Positions 1 through 11,854 of a stretch of 31,505 nucleotides of DNA are shown here, in pieces. Source of the stretch: Schoenoplectus triqueter (Eukaryota > Streptophyta > Magnoliopsida > Poales > Cyperaceae); NCBI GenBank assembly GCA_964058805.1, contig CAXKVV010000612.1, positions 1-31,505 of the forward strand. Direction: 5' to 3'. Under the pieces are notes generated by a model, which was not told the DNA's origin, did no database searches, and was given only the letters and a program-made list of their open reading frames with translations. Each line of letters opens with the position of its first letter. The first letter of the stretch is position 1. A program made the translations under genes and the position numbers.

Positions 1-79
1 ATTTTTAATAATAATAATTTGTTTAACCCTAAAAAACTAAAAAAATAAAAATCTAAAAAAATATTTTTTTTCCTTCAAG

Positions 80-205
80 TATATTTCAATATAGAGAACA
101 TTTTGAAGTTTGAACGGTCGGATCGATATTTTAAATTTCAAAATGAGAGATATGCCATGAAGTACAAAATATATTTTATACTTTGTGACTAACTGGTAGC
201 ATATA
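80..205. repeat. Truncated right half of palindromic MITE (family A)
   Basis: The stretch resembles only the right arm of the full copies at 222-590 and 7432-7832: tatttcaatat, tgaacggtcggatcg, then a degenerated end followed by a TA run. No left arm is present before it. Confidence 0.45.
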
Positions 206-599
206 TATATATAGAGAGAGAGAGGCTATGGTGATTCGTGCTCGTATCTCAAATTTAAAAGTTCAAACGGTCGATCCAAACTGTTGAACATGATTTTCAT
301 ATTGAAATATCTATGGAGATCAAATTTTATATTTTTTTAAAAAATTTTGCTATTTTCTAGATGGGTACAAAATCACTAGTTTTGGATGATGCAGAAATCG
401 TTAGATCAATAAACTTTGTACTCATTTAAAAAATAGCAAAAAATATCAAAAAAATATATAATTTGATCTCCAAAAATATTTTCATATGAAGATCATGTTC
501 AATGATTTGGATCGGCCCTTTGGACTTTCAAATTCGAGATACGGACGCGAAACACGAGAGATTTTGTCTTTCGCGAAGCATCATAGCCTCACATTTTCT

Positions 600-644
<45 letters not shown>
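201..644. mobile_element. Long palindromic MITE, family A, copy 1
   Basis: Two inverted arms run from GAGGCTATGGTG (222) inward and from CATCATAGCCTC (579-590) inward, including ttcaaacggtcgatcc-like and gagatcaaattt segments in each arm. Outside the arms are (TA)n(GA)n on the left and (CT)n(TA)n on the right, so even the microsatellites mirror each other. There is no coding capacity. It is a non-autonomous fold-back element or MITE; the superfamily is not certain. Confidence 0.7.
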
Positions 645-1030
645 TAAATCTATGGTGCTTTCAGAAATACAAAATATCTTTGTACTTCACGTTCGTGCTC
701 TTATTTTAAAATTTTAAATGATCGATTCAAACTGTTGAATATGATCTTCATATTGAAATATTTTTGATGATCAAATTTTGTATATTTTTTAAATTGTTTG
801 CTATTTTTTATGGATATAAAGTTTATTGATTTAATGATCATCCAATACTAGTGATTGTTCATCCATCTAAAAAATAGTAAAAAAACAAAAAATGATAATT
901 TTGATCTCCAAAGATATTTCAATATGAATATCATTTCAACGGTTTGGATCGAACATTTGGACTTTCAAATTAGATATATAGACACGAAGTACGAGAGATT
1001 TAATGTTTCAAGAAGCATCATAGCCTCAAA
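645..1030. mobile_element. Palindromic MITE, family A, copy 2 (diverged)
   Basis: Same arm sequences as copy 1 (ctatggtgct at the left; agaagcatcatagcctc at the right; gatcaaatttt and ttgatctccaaa inside), with more substitutions. It abuts copy 1 through a TA run. Confidence 0.6.
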
Positions 1031-1038
1031 GCTATTAT

Positions 1039-1371
1039 TGGGCTATGATGTTATACATAGTACAAATTATCTCATGTGATATGGATCATTTTTTCATTTT
1101 CAAATCTCAATGATTGATCCGGACCGCTTAAAATGATTTGATATGAAAATCTAGTTGTGATCAAATTTTATATTTTTATTTATGGATCATTCAAAATAAA
1201 TAATTTTCTAACTATCTAAAAAATAGTAAAAAAAATATAAAATATAAAATTTGATCTCCCAACTAAGCGTTTCGGATTAACTATTTAAACTTTGAAAATA
1301 AAAAAATAATCCATAACATAAAGATAAAATGTGATATGCATAATACCATACTTCAACTCTCTCTCTATATA
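1039..1371. mobile_element. Palindromic MITE, family B, copy 1 (diverged)
   Basis: It starts GGGCTATGATGTTATACATAG and ends TGCATAATACCATACTTC followed by a CT/TA run. The inner part repeats attttctaactatct and ggatcattca modules also found at 7025-7405. The two arms are inverted copies. No coding capacity. Confidence 0.55.
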
Positions 1372-1380
1372 GCATTTAAA

Positions 1381-2155
1381 ATAAAAAATGATCTTCATCT
1401 CTATCTCAATAAAAGTGTGATAATACTATAGATTAATTAATTATAAAAAAAAATAAAGCATACTTCTGTACACTCCGATCGGGATGCACCAATTCACAAA
1501 ATGTCTACGGTATTGATTATAGTAACAAAATTCGCGAATGATTCATTTTTCATCCATAGTCGGATGTTTCATAAATAATTGATCAGTTTAATATACATTA
1601 CATTTTTTGGGTCAAAAAAATGTTTTATTCGCGAATTATTCAGGAAAAAAACACATTATATATTATTTTATATGGAATTTTATAGTTTTTAATATATTTT
1701 GAATATTTTATCATTATAATATATTTTTTATTTATATTATATAAAATAAACTATTCCTGAATTATATCCATATTATACCCGAACGTCGAATTTTTAATCC
1801 CGCCAAACGTTTCCCGAATCACGAAATTGTCACTATGGTACTAACCACTGAGATGCACAAGTTCTAACATTCCTTCGAATATTATGAGTTTAATACTTGC
1901 TGATTTACAATAAAATAAAAGTGAAAAAAATGAATAAATTTTGTGTAAAAAGAAAATATAAATTAAATTAAATTTAACAATTTTATTTTAATATTTCAAC
2001 TTTAAATTTTAAGTTATTAGATTTTAAAAACTGAAGGCACGTAAAAAAGAATTTAAAAACATTTAAACTCTCATATAAAAAAACTATTGACAATTAAGAC
2101 ATCTCCTTGGATGAATGTATAATAAGATAATCATCAAACAAAGCTGCGTCCTAAC
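1381..2155. other. AT-rich intergenic stretch, nothing recognised
   Basis: No open frame of note, no RNA gene and no clear terminal repeats were seen. A few short GC-richer words near 1460-1510 and 1780-1830 could be transposon debris. Confidence 0.5.
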
Positions 2156-2271
2156 GTGGCTGGATCTGCATCCCTATTATTCTTTGGAAAAGTCGGAGCC
2201 TACTTTTCCTCGCCCACAATCGTTGGATATTATGCACAATACAGGTTTGCTATTTTTTCTTTTGTATTATT
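2156..2271 (+). other. Exon-like open stretch, unassigned
   Basis: A GC-richer run reads through with residues such as GKVGAYFSSPTIVGYY before becoming low-complexity AT. The apparent start codon is not ATG. It resembles a gene fragment, but I recognise no family, and it directly adjoins the fold-back element at 2279. Confidence 0.15.
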
Positions 2272-2278
2272 TATTCAG

Positions 2279-2657
2279 GTAAATTTCAGTTGGAAGTCAT
2301 TTAAGTTTATATTTTTTTTTCATCACAAATTGATCACTTTGATTTATCCCTTCAAATTTATTGAACTTTTTATTTATTCCAATCAAACTATTTTGTTAAA
2401 TTTTTCATCTAAAACTTTAATAAAATATGATATTACAATTCATTTATATATTATTTAAGTAAGGATTAGACAAAAATATAAATTAATTACGTATTTGATA
2501 TGTCAGAATTAAAAATTTTAAATATCGTCAATCTCTTAAAGAATAGAATATTAATTAATAATACAAAATTTCTTTAATAAATATTAAATAATCAACATAA
2601 TTGAGGGATGCACAGTGAGAAAAAAAAAAGATAAATTTGTTAGGATGTCAAATATTA

Positions 2658-2690
<33 letters not shown>

Positions 2691-2854
2691 TCAATGGATA
2701 ATAATATCAATTTTATTAATATTTTGAATGAAAACTTTAATAGAGTACTTAATTGGAATAAATAGAAAATTTAATAATTATGGATGAACAAATTAAACTT
2801 GAATGATTAATTTATAACAAAGATCAAAACTTAGTCACGTCCAACGAAATTTAC
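2279..2854. mobile_element. Fold-back element downstream of the WRKY gene
   Basis: The left end GTAAATTTCAGTTGGA (2279) and right end TCCAACGAAATTTAC (to 2854) are inverted. The arms continue inward for about 150 bp with shared words such as tttattccaat and actttaat(a)aaa. The centre holds an (AAT)n run at about 2657-2690. No coding capacity; a target-site duplication was not clear. Probably a MITE. Confidence 0.55.
2657..2690. repeat. (AAT)n microsatellite
   Basis: About eleven uninterrupted taa/aat units lie inside the spacer of the fold-back element. Confidence 0.9.
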
Positions 2855-3306
2855 TCTATTTTTTCTCTCCTTGCCCGTCTTTTCTTCCCTTCTGAAAAAG
2901 GTATTTCTCTATTTCTAATTGCTTCATCTTCTCTGGTACCCATTTAAATCTCTCTGGTTCCTTGACGATTGTGCTTCATTCTTTGCTAGCTCCCCATTAA
3001 CTTTTTCCATACCAGAGAACTAGTCCAAAATCCATGAAAGCATTTGGGCACAATTTTTATAGATACTCATCCAAAATCCCAAACTATTGAGCTCAAGTGC
3101 TGCAAAGCTCGGCATTGACTGTATCTGACCAAAAGGGGCAGTTTTGGTACTTTCGAGGATCTAATTATGAAAAGAGAGTTGCAATGGCAATCCATTTTTG
3201 CTAAATATTTGGGAGTAACTGTAGATTTTGTAGAACACGGTAGTTTGTTTTCTATCTTGGAAATGTAGATTATAGCAAATCAACCAATGACGTAGAATCA
3301 CAATTT
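2855..3306. other. Region downstream of the WRKY stop codon
   Basis: This probably contains the WRKY 3' untranslated region on the minus strand. No unambiguous polyadenylation site was fixed by eye, and no other gene is visible. Confidence 0.4.
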
Positions 3307-5322
<2,016 letters not shown>

Positions 5323-5462
5323 CTCGAAATGGGCATTAACAGACTGCAATTTTCAAATTTCGACTCCAAATAAACCTGAAAATTTAGGATTTCAAATATT
5401 AAAAGAATAGCTTAAAAAATCAGAAAAGATATAATTTTAGAATTTGATGGGCACTTCTACCT

Positions 5463-5489
5463 AGTCAATTAAATTCTGCAAATTTGACT
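5463..5489. promoter_or_regulatory. Two inverted W-boxes upstream of the WRKY start
   Basis: AGTCAA at 5463-5468 and TTGACT at 5484-5489 are W-box cores in opposite orientation, 141-167 bp upstream of the WRKY ATG. A further TTGAC core on the minus strand lies at 5636-5640. WRKY factors bind such sites and many WRKY promoters are self- or cross-regulated by them. Presence is seen; function here is inferred, and TTGAC cores occur often by chance. Confidence 0.4.
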
Positions 5490-6100
5490 AAAATTTACAA
5501 AATCGGAGGGTAAAAAGTGTATAATGATGGAATTATCAATCAGGCGAGACGAACCAGTGAACCAAAAGAGAGGTTTGCTACGGTTGGAGAAGTAATTTTG
5601 AAGCGCCGGTTTGAGTTCTGTCTAATTTCTTTTACCGTCAATCAGACACAAAATTCTAAAATTAAGCATAATAAGGGGAAAAATAGTGAATTTCCAGTTA
5701 TAAACTGAACAAAAATAGCAGAAATAGCCAACGAGTGAATTGATCAAACGTACTTGCACTTGTATCTCAGACGACAGCGTTTACAGAGACAGAGCACCTT
5801 GCTTAAAAAAATTCGAGCCTTCTACCATAGCAAGCAGTAGTCTCTCCATCGCTGTTGCGTTACCATGGTCCGGAAAATCTATCCATGGACAGCACACGAT
5901 CCAATTATTGCGCGAATTTCCAAACCGACCGATTGCGTTTTGGTTTGAGGGAGAGATGGGAAGAGCGGTTGAATCGGAAGAGAGAGGCCTTGTATCTGAC
6001 TTGCGCCGATTCTTCCTTTCGTTCCTTTCTCCTCAGCTTCGTATGCGATGATTTTTAAGGGGGATGTATATGTACATGTACATGTATTTGATGATCAAAT
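5490..6100. other. WRKY upstream region with a GC-richer block
   Basis: Between about 5740 and 6060 the base composition is less AT-rich and short open frames occur on both strands without family resemblance or shared codon pattern. It may be promoter or 5' leader of the WRKY gene on the minus strand. I cannot show transcription. Confidence 0.35.
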
Positions 6101-6139
6101 CGGGGCTAGGGGTAGCGTAAAGTATGGGTCGCTAATCAA

Positions 6140-6743
6140 AGGGAAAATTGCTTTTGTACCCATTGAATATTTATATTTACGGAAAAATAGATATATATAT
6201 ATATATACCAAAATCTTAATTTATATATACCTCTCAACACATCTTAATTTATATATTTACTCGTATTTATCTCTTAAAATGTCAAAATCTTCGATATTTA
6301 CCCATAATTAACATTATCCTCATAAAAATAAATTAATAATTAATTAAAATTATAATAGAATAAAAATATCCCTCTATATTTTTTTTATCATCTTTACAGC
6401 TTGCATTATAACAAATCCAACGACGGTGAATTATTTCATTTTGTTATATGTATTGTGTTGCTGCTATACTGCTACTTACCCTTACTCTTCTTTCTTGAGC
6501 TCCAATTGTCGCTGGATTTGTTGCAGTGCAAACTGTATGGATGATAAAAAAATATAAAAGGATATTTTTTTGTTCTATTATAATTTTAAGTAATTGTTAA
6601 TTTGATTTTTTATGATGATAATACTAGTTACGGGTAAAAACTTAAAATTTTAATATTTTCATAGATAAATTTCTACTTTTAAATTTAAAAATATAATATC
6701 TAAATTGAAATATATTAAGGGTATATACCCACTTTTACCTTAC
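6140..6743. mobile_element. Large fold-back element upstream of the WRKY gene
   Basis: Inverted arms of roughly 250 bp. The outer words gcttttgtaccc (left) and gggtatatacccacttt (right) mirror imperfectly. Further in, aaaattataatagaa mirrors ttctattataatttt, and near the centre acaaatccaacgac mirrors gtcgctggatttgt. The spacer is about 70 bp. No coding capacity. It lies roughly 820 bp upstream of the WRKY start. Confidence 0.6.
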
Positions 6744-7024
6744 AGTTATTACTATCCCTCAAACTTAAAAAACCATTCCCTTCCCAGGATCATGCCCGTC
6801 CAAATTAAACAATCTTCATAATTATTACCTTTTTTTTTCTCCGTTTATGAAGTTCCAGTGGAAACTCACTTGACTTTGCGTGCAATATTGTAGTTTATAC
6901 TGTGCCCTTCCCTTTGGAATAAACAAACTCTCTCCGAATCGAATATAGAATGAAAAGAATGATTTAGATTTAGAATAAAAAATAATCTCATTTTATTTAG
7001 CATGAAATATATATAGAGACGGAT

Positions 7025-7405
7025 GGGTTATGGTGCTATGCATAATATAAATTGTTTCCGTGCTATGGATCATTTTTTTATTTTCAATGATCAAATGATC
7101 AATCCAACCTTATAAAATAATTTTCATATGAATATCTAGATATAGACTAAATATTATATTTTTTTATTTTTTTTAAGATAGTTAGAAAATCACTTGATTT
7201 AGTTATTATGAGCCATTCAAAAGAAACAATTTTCTAACTATCTTAAAAAATAATAAAAAATTTAAAAAAAATATAAAATTTGGTCTACGTCTAGATATTC
7301 ATATGAAAATCATTTTGTATGGTTAGATCGGTCATTTAAACTTTAAAATTGAAGAATCAGTTCATAACATAGAGGCGATCCGTGTTATACATAGCACTAT
7401 AGCCC
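7025..7405. mobile_element. Palindromic MITE, family B, copy 2
   Basis: The left end GGGTTATGGTGCTATGCATA and right end ATACATAGCACTATAGCCC are inverted. The inner arms mirror with aagatagttagaaaat versus attttctaactatctt and with atatgaatatctaga versus tctagatattcatat. It is flanked by TA/GA-type runs. No coding capacity. Confidence 0.7.
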
Positions 7406-7431
7406 AACTCTCTTTCTATATATATATATAT

Positions 7432-7830
7432 AGTAATGCTATGGTGCTTCGCGAAGTAAAAAAAAAATTGTGCTTCGCGTCCGTATCTCAAATTTAAAAG
7501 TTCAAACGGCTGATCCAAACCATTGAGCATCATCTTCATATTGAAATATCCTTGGAGATCAAATTTTATATTTTTTTGAATTTTTTTGATATTTTTTAGA
7601 TGGGTACAAAATCGCTTGTTTTGGATGGTGCAGAAATCTTTAGATCAACAAACTTTGTACCCATCTAAAAAATATCAAAAAAAATCAAAAAAATATAAAA
7701 TTTGATCTCCAAGGATATTTCAATATGAAGATGATGTTCAACGGTTTGGATCGGCCATTTGAACTTTTAAATTCGAGATACGGACGCGAAGCACAAAAGA
7801 TTTTTTGCTTCGCGAAGCACCATAGCATTA

Positions 7831-7832
<2 letters not shown>
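7432..7832. mobile_element. Nearly perfect palindromic MITE, family A, copy 3
   Basis: The ends AGTAATGCTATGGTGCTTCG and CGAAGCACCATAGCATTACT are exact inverted repeats, and the arms continue for nearly 200 bp each with few differences. Each end carries the self-palindrome CTTCGCGAAG. It is flanked on both sides by TA runs, consistent with TA-rich target preference. This is the best preserved family member in the window, so it probably inserted most recently. Confidence 0.8.
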
Positions 7833-7839
<7 letters not shown>

Positions 7840-7868
<29 letters not shown>

Positions 7869-10100
7869 TCATGTATTTTTTTTATATTGTTTGTGCCTCC
7901 TTTGAATTTTTTGTTGTCTTTCTACTACAACAACAATAAAAAAAATTATCCCAAATAAATTGAAGTAAATTAGAAATGAAACCCAATTCAAAATTATAAA
8001 GATTAGAGATATCAATTTGTTGTCTTTCTAATCCATCCTTTTAGTTTAGTGATGTTGAGTGTTCATTCATGTTTTATGTTTTGATCCTTTTGTTTTTCTG
8101 TGGATAATTATTTGATTCTGAGCATTATTTTTTTTGGAGTGGAGAGGAAAACCTGAGCATCTTTTAAATATTTATAAAAGATTTCATTTGAAATTTTAAC
8201 ATGTAGTTTTTCACACGAAGAGCATTGTCTTTGCCATTAAATCAAATTTAAAAATTTTTTATTATGAGGATTAATGAGGAACCTGTAGAAATTAGTATTG
8301 CTTTTTTGTTTGTTATTCATTTTGAAGAAAAATCGTTGTCGGCTCTGAAAAGGAGGAAAAGTGTAAACAAAAAATTTTCATACTTCAATTTTTTTGTAAA
8401 AGAGAATTTTTTATTTTAATGAAAAATTTTCAAAATATAATATAAGAAAGAAAAATCAAGAGTAATAAATAATTTAATTAATATAAAAAGACACATAGTT
8501 GACTTTAAGACAATAAATAAAAAATACTAGTAGAAAAATCGCCGTTTGAAAATATTTTCTTGAAGTTCAATTGACTTATATATTCAATTTTGGTAGGATA
8601 TATATGTTATTTTTTTATAAAAAAAAAAAAGAAAATTCACTATTTTTCTATTCATTTGCTGCTAGTTTTGATTGATCCACTTACCTCAATTATGTTAGTA
8701 CTTAATACTATTGTTGGAATCGTAGTTTTTATTTACAGTGACAATATATGTTTCATGATCAAGAGTATTTTGAGTTTTTTTTTTTTTTTTGCTTATTTGA
8801 ATATTTTCAATGATTCAATGTTTGGATTAGTAACAAGTTCAAAACGATAGTAAAAGTTTGGATGAGTACAAGTGCATTTTTGTAAATAGCTCCTTAAAAA
8901 TGACTTATTGTATTAATACACACTGCGGGGCAAGCTTAAATTTCAATAAATTAATATAGACCTCGATAATCAAGCTACAGTTCATTCACAAAGGAGTCCT
9001 CAATCGTTTTTGTTATTGCTATTTATTTATTTATTTTGCTGAAATTAGGATCTTATTTTATTTTTTTGGATTATGTCTAAACACTCGATTGTATTCGTAT
9101 GTTTTAAAATTACGTAGTACGATCTCATAACATAGATTAACTTTATTGCGAAAAAATAATAAATGCAGATATCAATTATATAGCATTGCTCACCAAAAAA
9201 ATACTGGTTTTAGTTTATACTATTTACATCGTAACATTCAATGTCGTTCTAAGCAAATGCCTGAAAATAAAAACCATAATAAAATAGTAATTCTTGAAAG
9301 GAAATCTTATATTTCTTGAACTTTTTGAATATTCTATTATATAATCATATTTTGTCCGAGATTTACTGTCCGATACTATTTACTATTGTTTAGTTGACTT
9401 GAGGAAAGATATATAGTAGGGAAAGCAATTTATCAAAATCTTCAAAATAAATTTCTCAAAGATGCCAAAATTAATGGTGAACACTTACTTCTGTTCTAAG
9501 TCTTTCTTGTTTGATTAAATTAAAATATTTTCGTTAAAGTATTAATGTCTCCAGAAATACATAACTCGATGTAGCTTGAACACAGTAAACCTTCAGGCTT
9601 CTGAGATTAAGCCAATTATGATTTGTTGGAAAATCAATTTTAGAAGAGATAGCGTTCTACAAGACAGTAAAAAGTATTGGACCGATCTCAACAAAAATCA
9701 TCAATAAATTTGTACTAAAAAGCATGATTTTGCTCATAAAATAATTATTTCACGTGACAATTTAGCTAGATAAAAAATTAAGTTTATGTTTGGTGAGTGA
9801 TTTAACAGTAAATTGAACCTCAAATTAATTATCATAACTTCACGAATAAAATAGAAGTTGCCAATAAGTAAGCCTACATGGTATAAGTAATGGCATATTA
9901 ATTTCATCAATATTGAAGAGTGAATATTTGGTAAAATGGCCTAGTATCTCAAGTGATACTTAATTATGATGAATTTCAAAAAATCATGAGTTCAACATTC
10001 ATGGATACAAAATAAAATTTGAGAGGTAGACACTAATTTTTCTCTCAAAATAAAAAAGAATGAATATCTGAATTGAGCATGGGACCGTATTCCTTTTCGT
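7840..10100. other. AT-rich intergenic stretch, nothing recognised
   Basis: A TA run begins the region. No plausible exon, RNA gene or terminal repeat pair was found on either strand. The open frames present are low-complexity Phe/Ile/Lys runs. Confidence 0.5.
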
Positions 10101-10101
10101 T

Positions 10102-10880
10102 GTGTTTGGTTGTGTTAGAATAACACTAACTTTAAAATAGCATGCTATTCTAACTTGAAGTTTGATTCAAACATATTTTAGAGATTTGAAATAGATGCAG
10201 AACAATTTATTCTATTAAACCATCAAAATGGTGGTTTAGTAGAATCGTATTGTTTCTACATTTTTGTATATTAATATACAAAAATTACATTTAATTTTAT
10301 ATTATTTTTTATTACTATTTTTATTTTATTTATTAAATATAATAACAACTAATAATAATAAATAATAATAATAATAATAAACAAAATAATAATCATTGCT
10401 ATTAAATACAATAATAAATAATGCTAGAAAATTTATTAAATAAGTATTGATATTGAATAAAATAAAATGAAAAAACTAATAATAAATAATAATCCTAATT
10501 ATTAAACAAAATAATGATACATAACAAACTAACAATACATAATAATAATTCTTAATATTAAGTAAAATAATAATCATTAGTATAATACAAAAATAGTGAT
10601 TAATTAAAATTATAATATAAGAATAATATTTTTTAATATTAAATAAAATAATGATAATAACCCAACAATAAATAAATTAATAATCATTATATTAAAAAAT
10701 AATTTATTATTTTATTTATTTTCTCCATCATTATTCTTAAATTACCATCCAAATAATATTTTATTAATTTGAAATAGTAAAAATTAGCACTCACCTTATA
10801 TTTTTTGAGATATCACTATTCTCAATTACTAATTTAAAAAATATTATTTCTATACTAATTCTTCCGTCATTCAAACACAC
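10102..10880. mobile_element. Putative TIR element around an AAT-rich tract
   Basis: GTGTTTGG at 10102 and TCAAACAC at 10871-10878 could be short terminal inverted repeats. Inside the left end are two hairpins: gttagaata/tattctaac (about 10114-10155) and a 25-bp imperfect hairpin at 10201-10253 (attctattaaacca against tggtttagtagaat). The middle is an irregular AAT-rich tract. It resembles in layout the element in the MET1 intron. Termini and target duplication are unproven. Confidence 0.35.
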
Positions 10881-11854
10881 TATAGTCGCTGGAGTAAGTT
10901 TGGAAAAAGTGCAGTGAACTATCTATATGGGCTTACAATTAAAAAAAAAAAAAGATGAAGCCATCATAATCATACATAATTTTAGTCAATCAAACGTGAT
11001 AAGGAATGAATCAGGAGATTTTACTTACCTCAAAGGGAAAAAAATAATCTTATATTTAAAACTATTTTGTCCTCACTACCTATTTCCTCGTGTCCTCTTT
11101 TTTTTTCCTCCTCTTTTCTTCAACGGTCCACTCCTCTGCGCGTATATTCCATATCAAATGGCCCACAACGAGCTATTAAGCATTTTGTTTCAAAATTGAT
11201 CGTAGATTTAAGGCAACTCTTTCCGATTATCCTTAGTTTGAAACTAGACAGTCTAAATCTGCCGACTAATTATTTTTTTGTTTTACTCTTGCCTTTTTCA
11301 GGAGCTGAACCACAATTAAAATTTTAGCATGATTCAAGTAGATGGTATTTTAACAAAGTTCATTCTTCAAAAATTGTGCAATAAGAACCTTCCTCTAAAT
11401 TATTGGGAGGTTTTTTTTGTTTCAAAAAGAATGAGGAGCCTTTGAAAAGCTTTGAGCATTGTTGAGAACAGTTTATATCTAGTTTATAACTCAAAAACTG
11501 GTTTATGTTTTAAATTTTCTTAGTCATGCAGCATTATATACTTATATTCAGTTTGTGTTCTGCTTATTTTATTGGTCAGAAATGAGCGGCGCCTCACATA
11601 TTAATGAATTTTGACCTCATCTAGAAAAAGGTTGTGTAGTGTCTAAGGTGTTGAGAAACTTTTTAAAATATTACAGCTCCTTGGTAATATATATCGTGCA
11701 TAAATTATATTATATATTCTTTATTATACATACTTTAATATTTCGAATCAAGATTTATTCTTTCTATCAAATTAGCCACCTATATATTTTTTTTATAGAA
11801 ATACTTATTTCGAAATTAATTTTTCTTAATATTTGTGTGGAGCAATCGAGCAAA
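10881..11854. other. Intergenic stretch, nothing recognised
   Basis: Pyrimidine-rich near 11080-11120. No family match in any frame and no clear repeat structure. Confidence 0.45.

Noticed and set aside
5740..6051. Plus-strand open frame of 103 codons upstream of the WRKY gene
   Set aside because: No family resemblance, overlapping alternative frames of similar length, and it lies where a minus-strand promoter or leader is expected.
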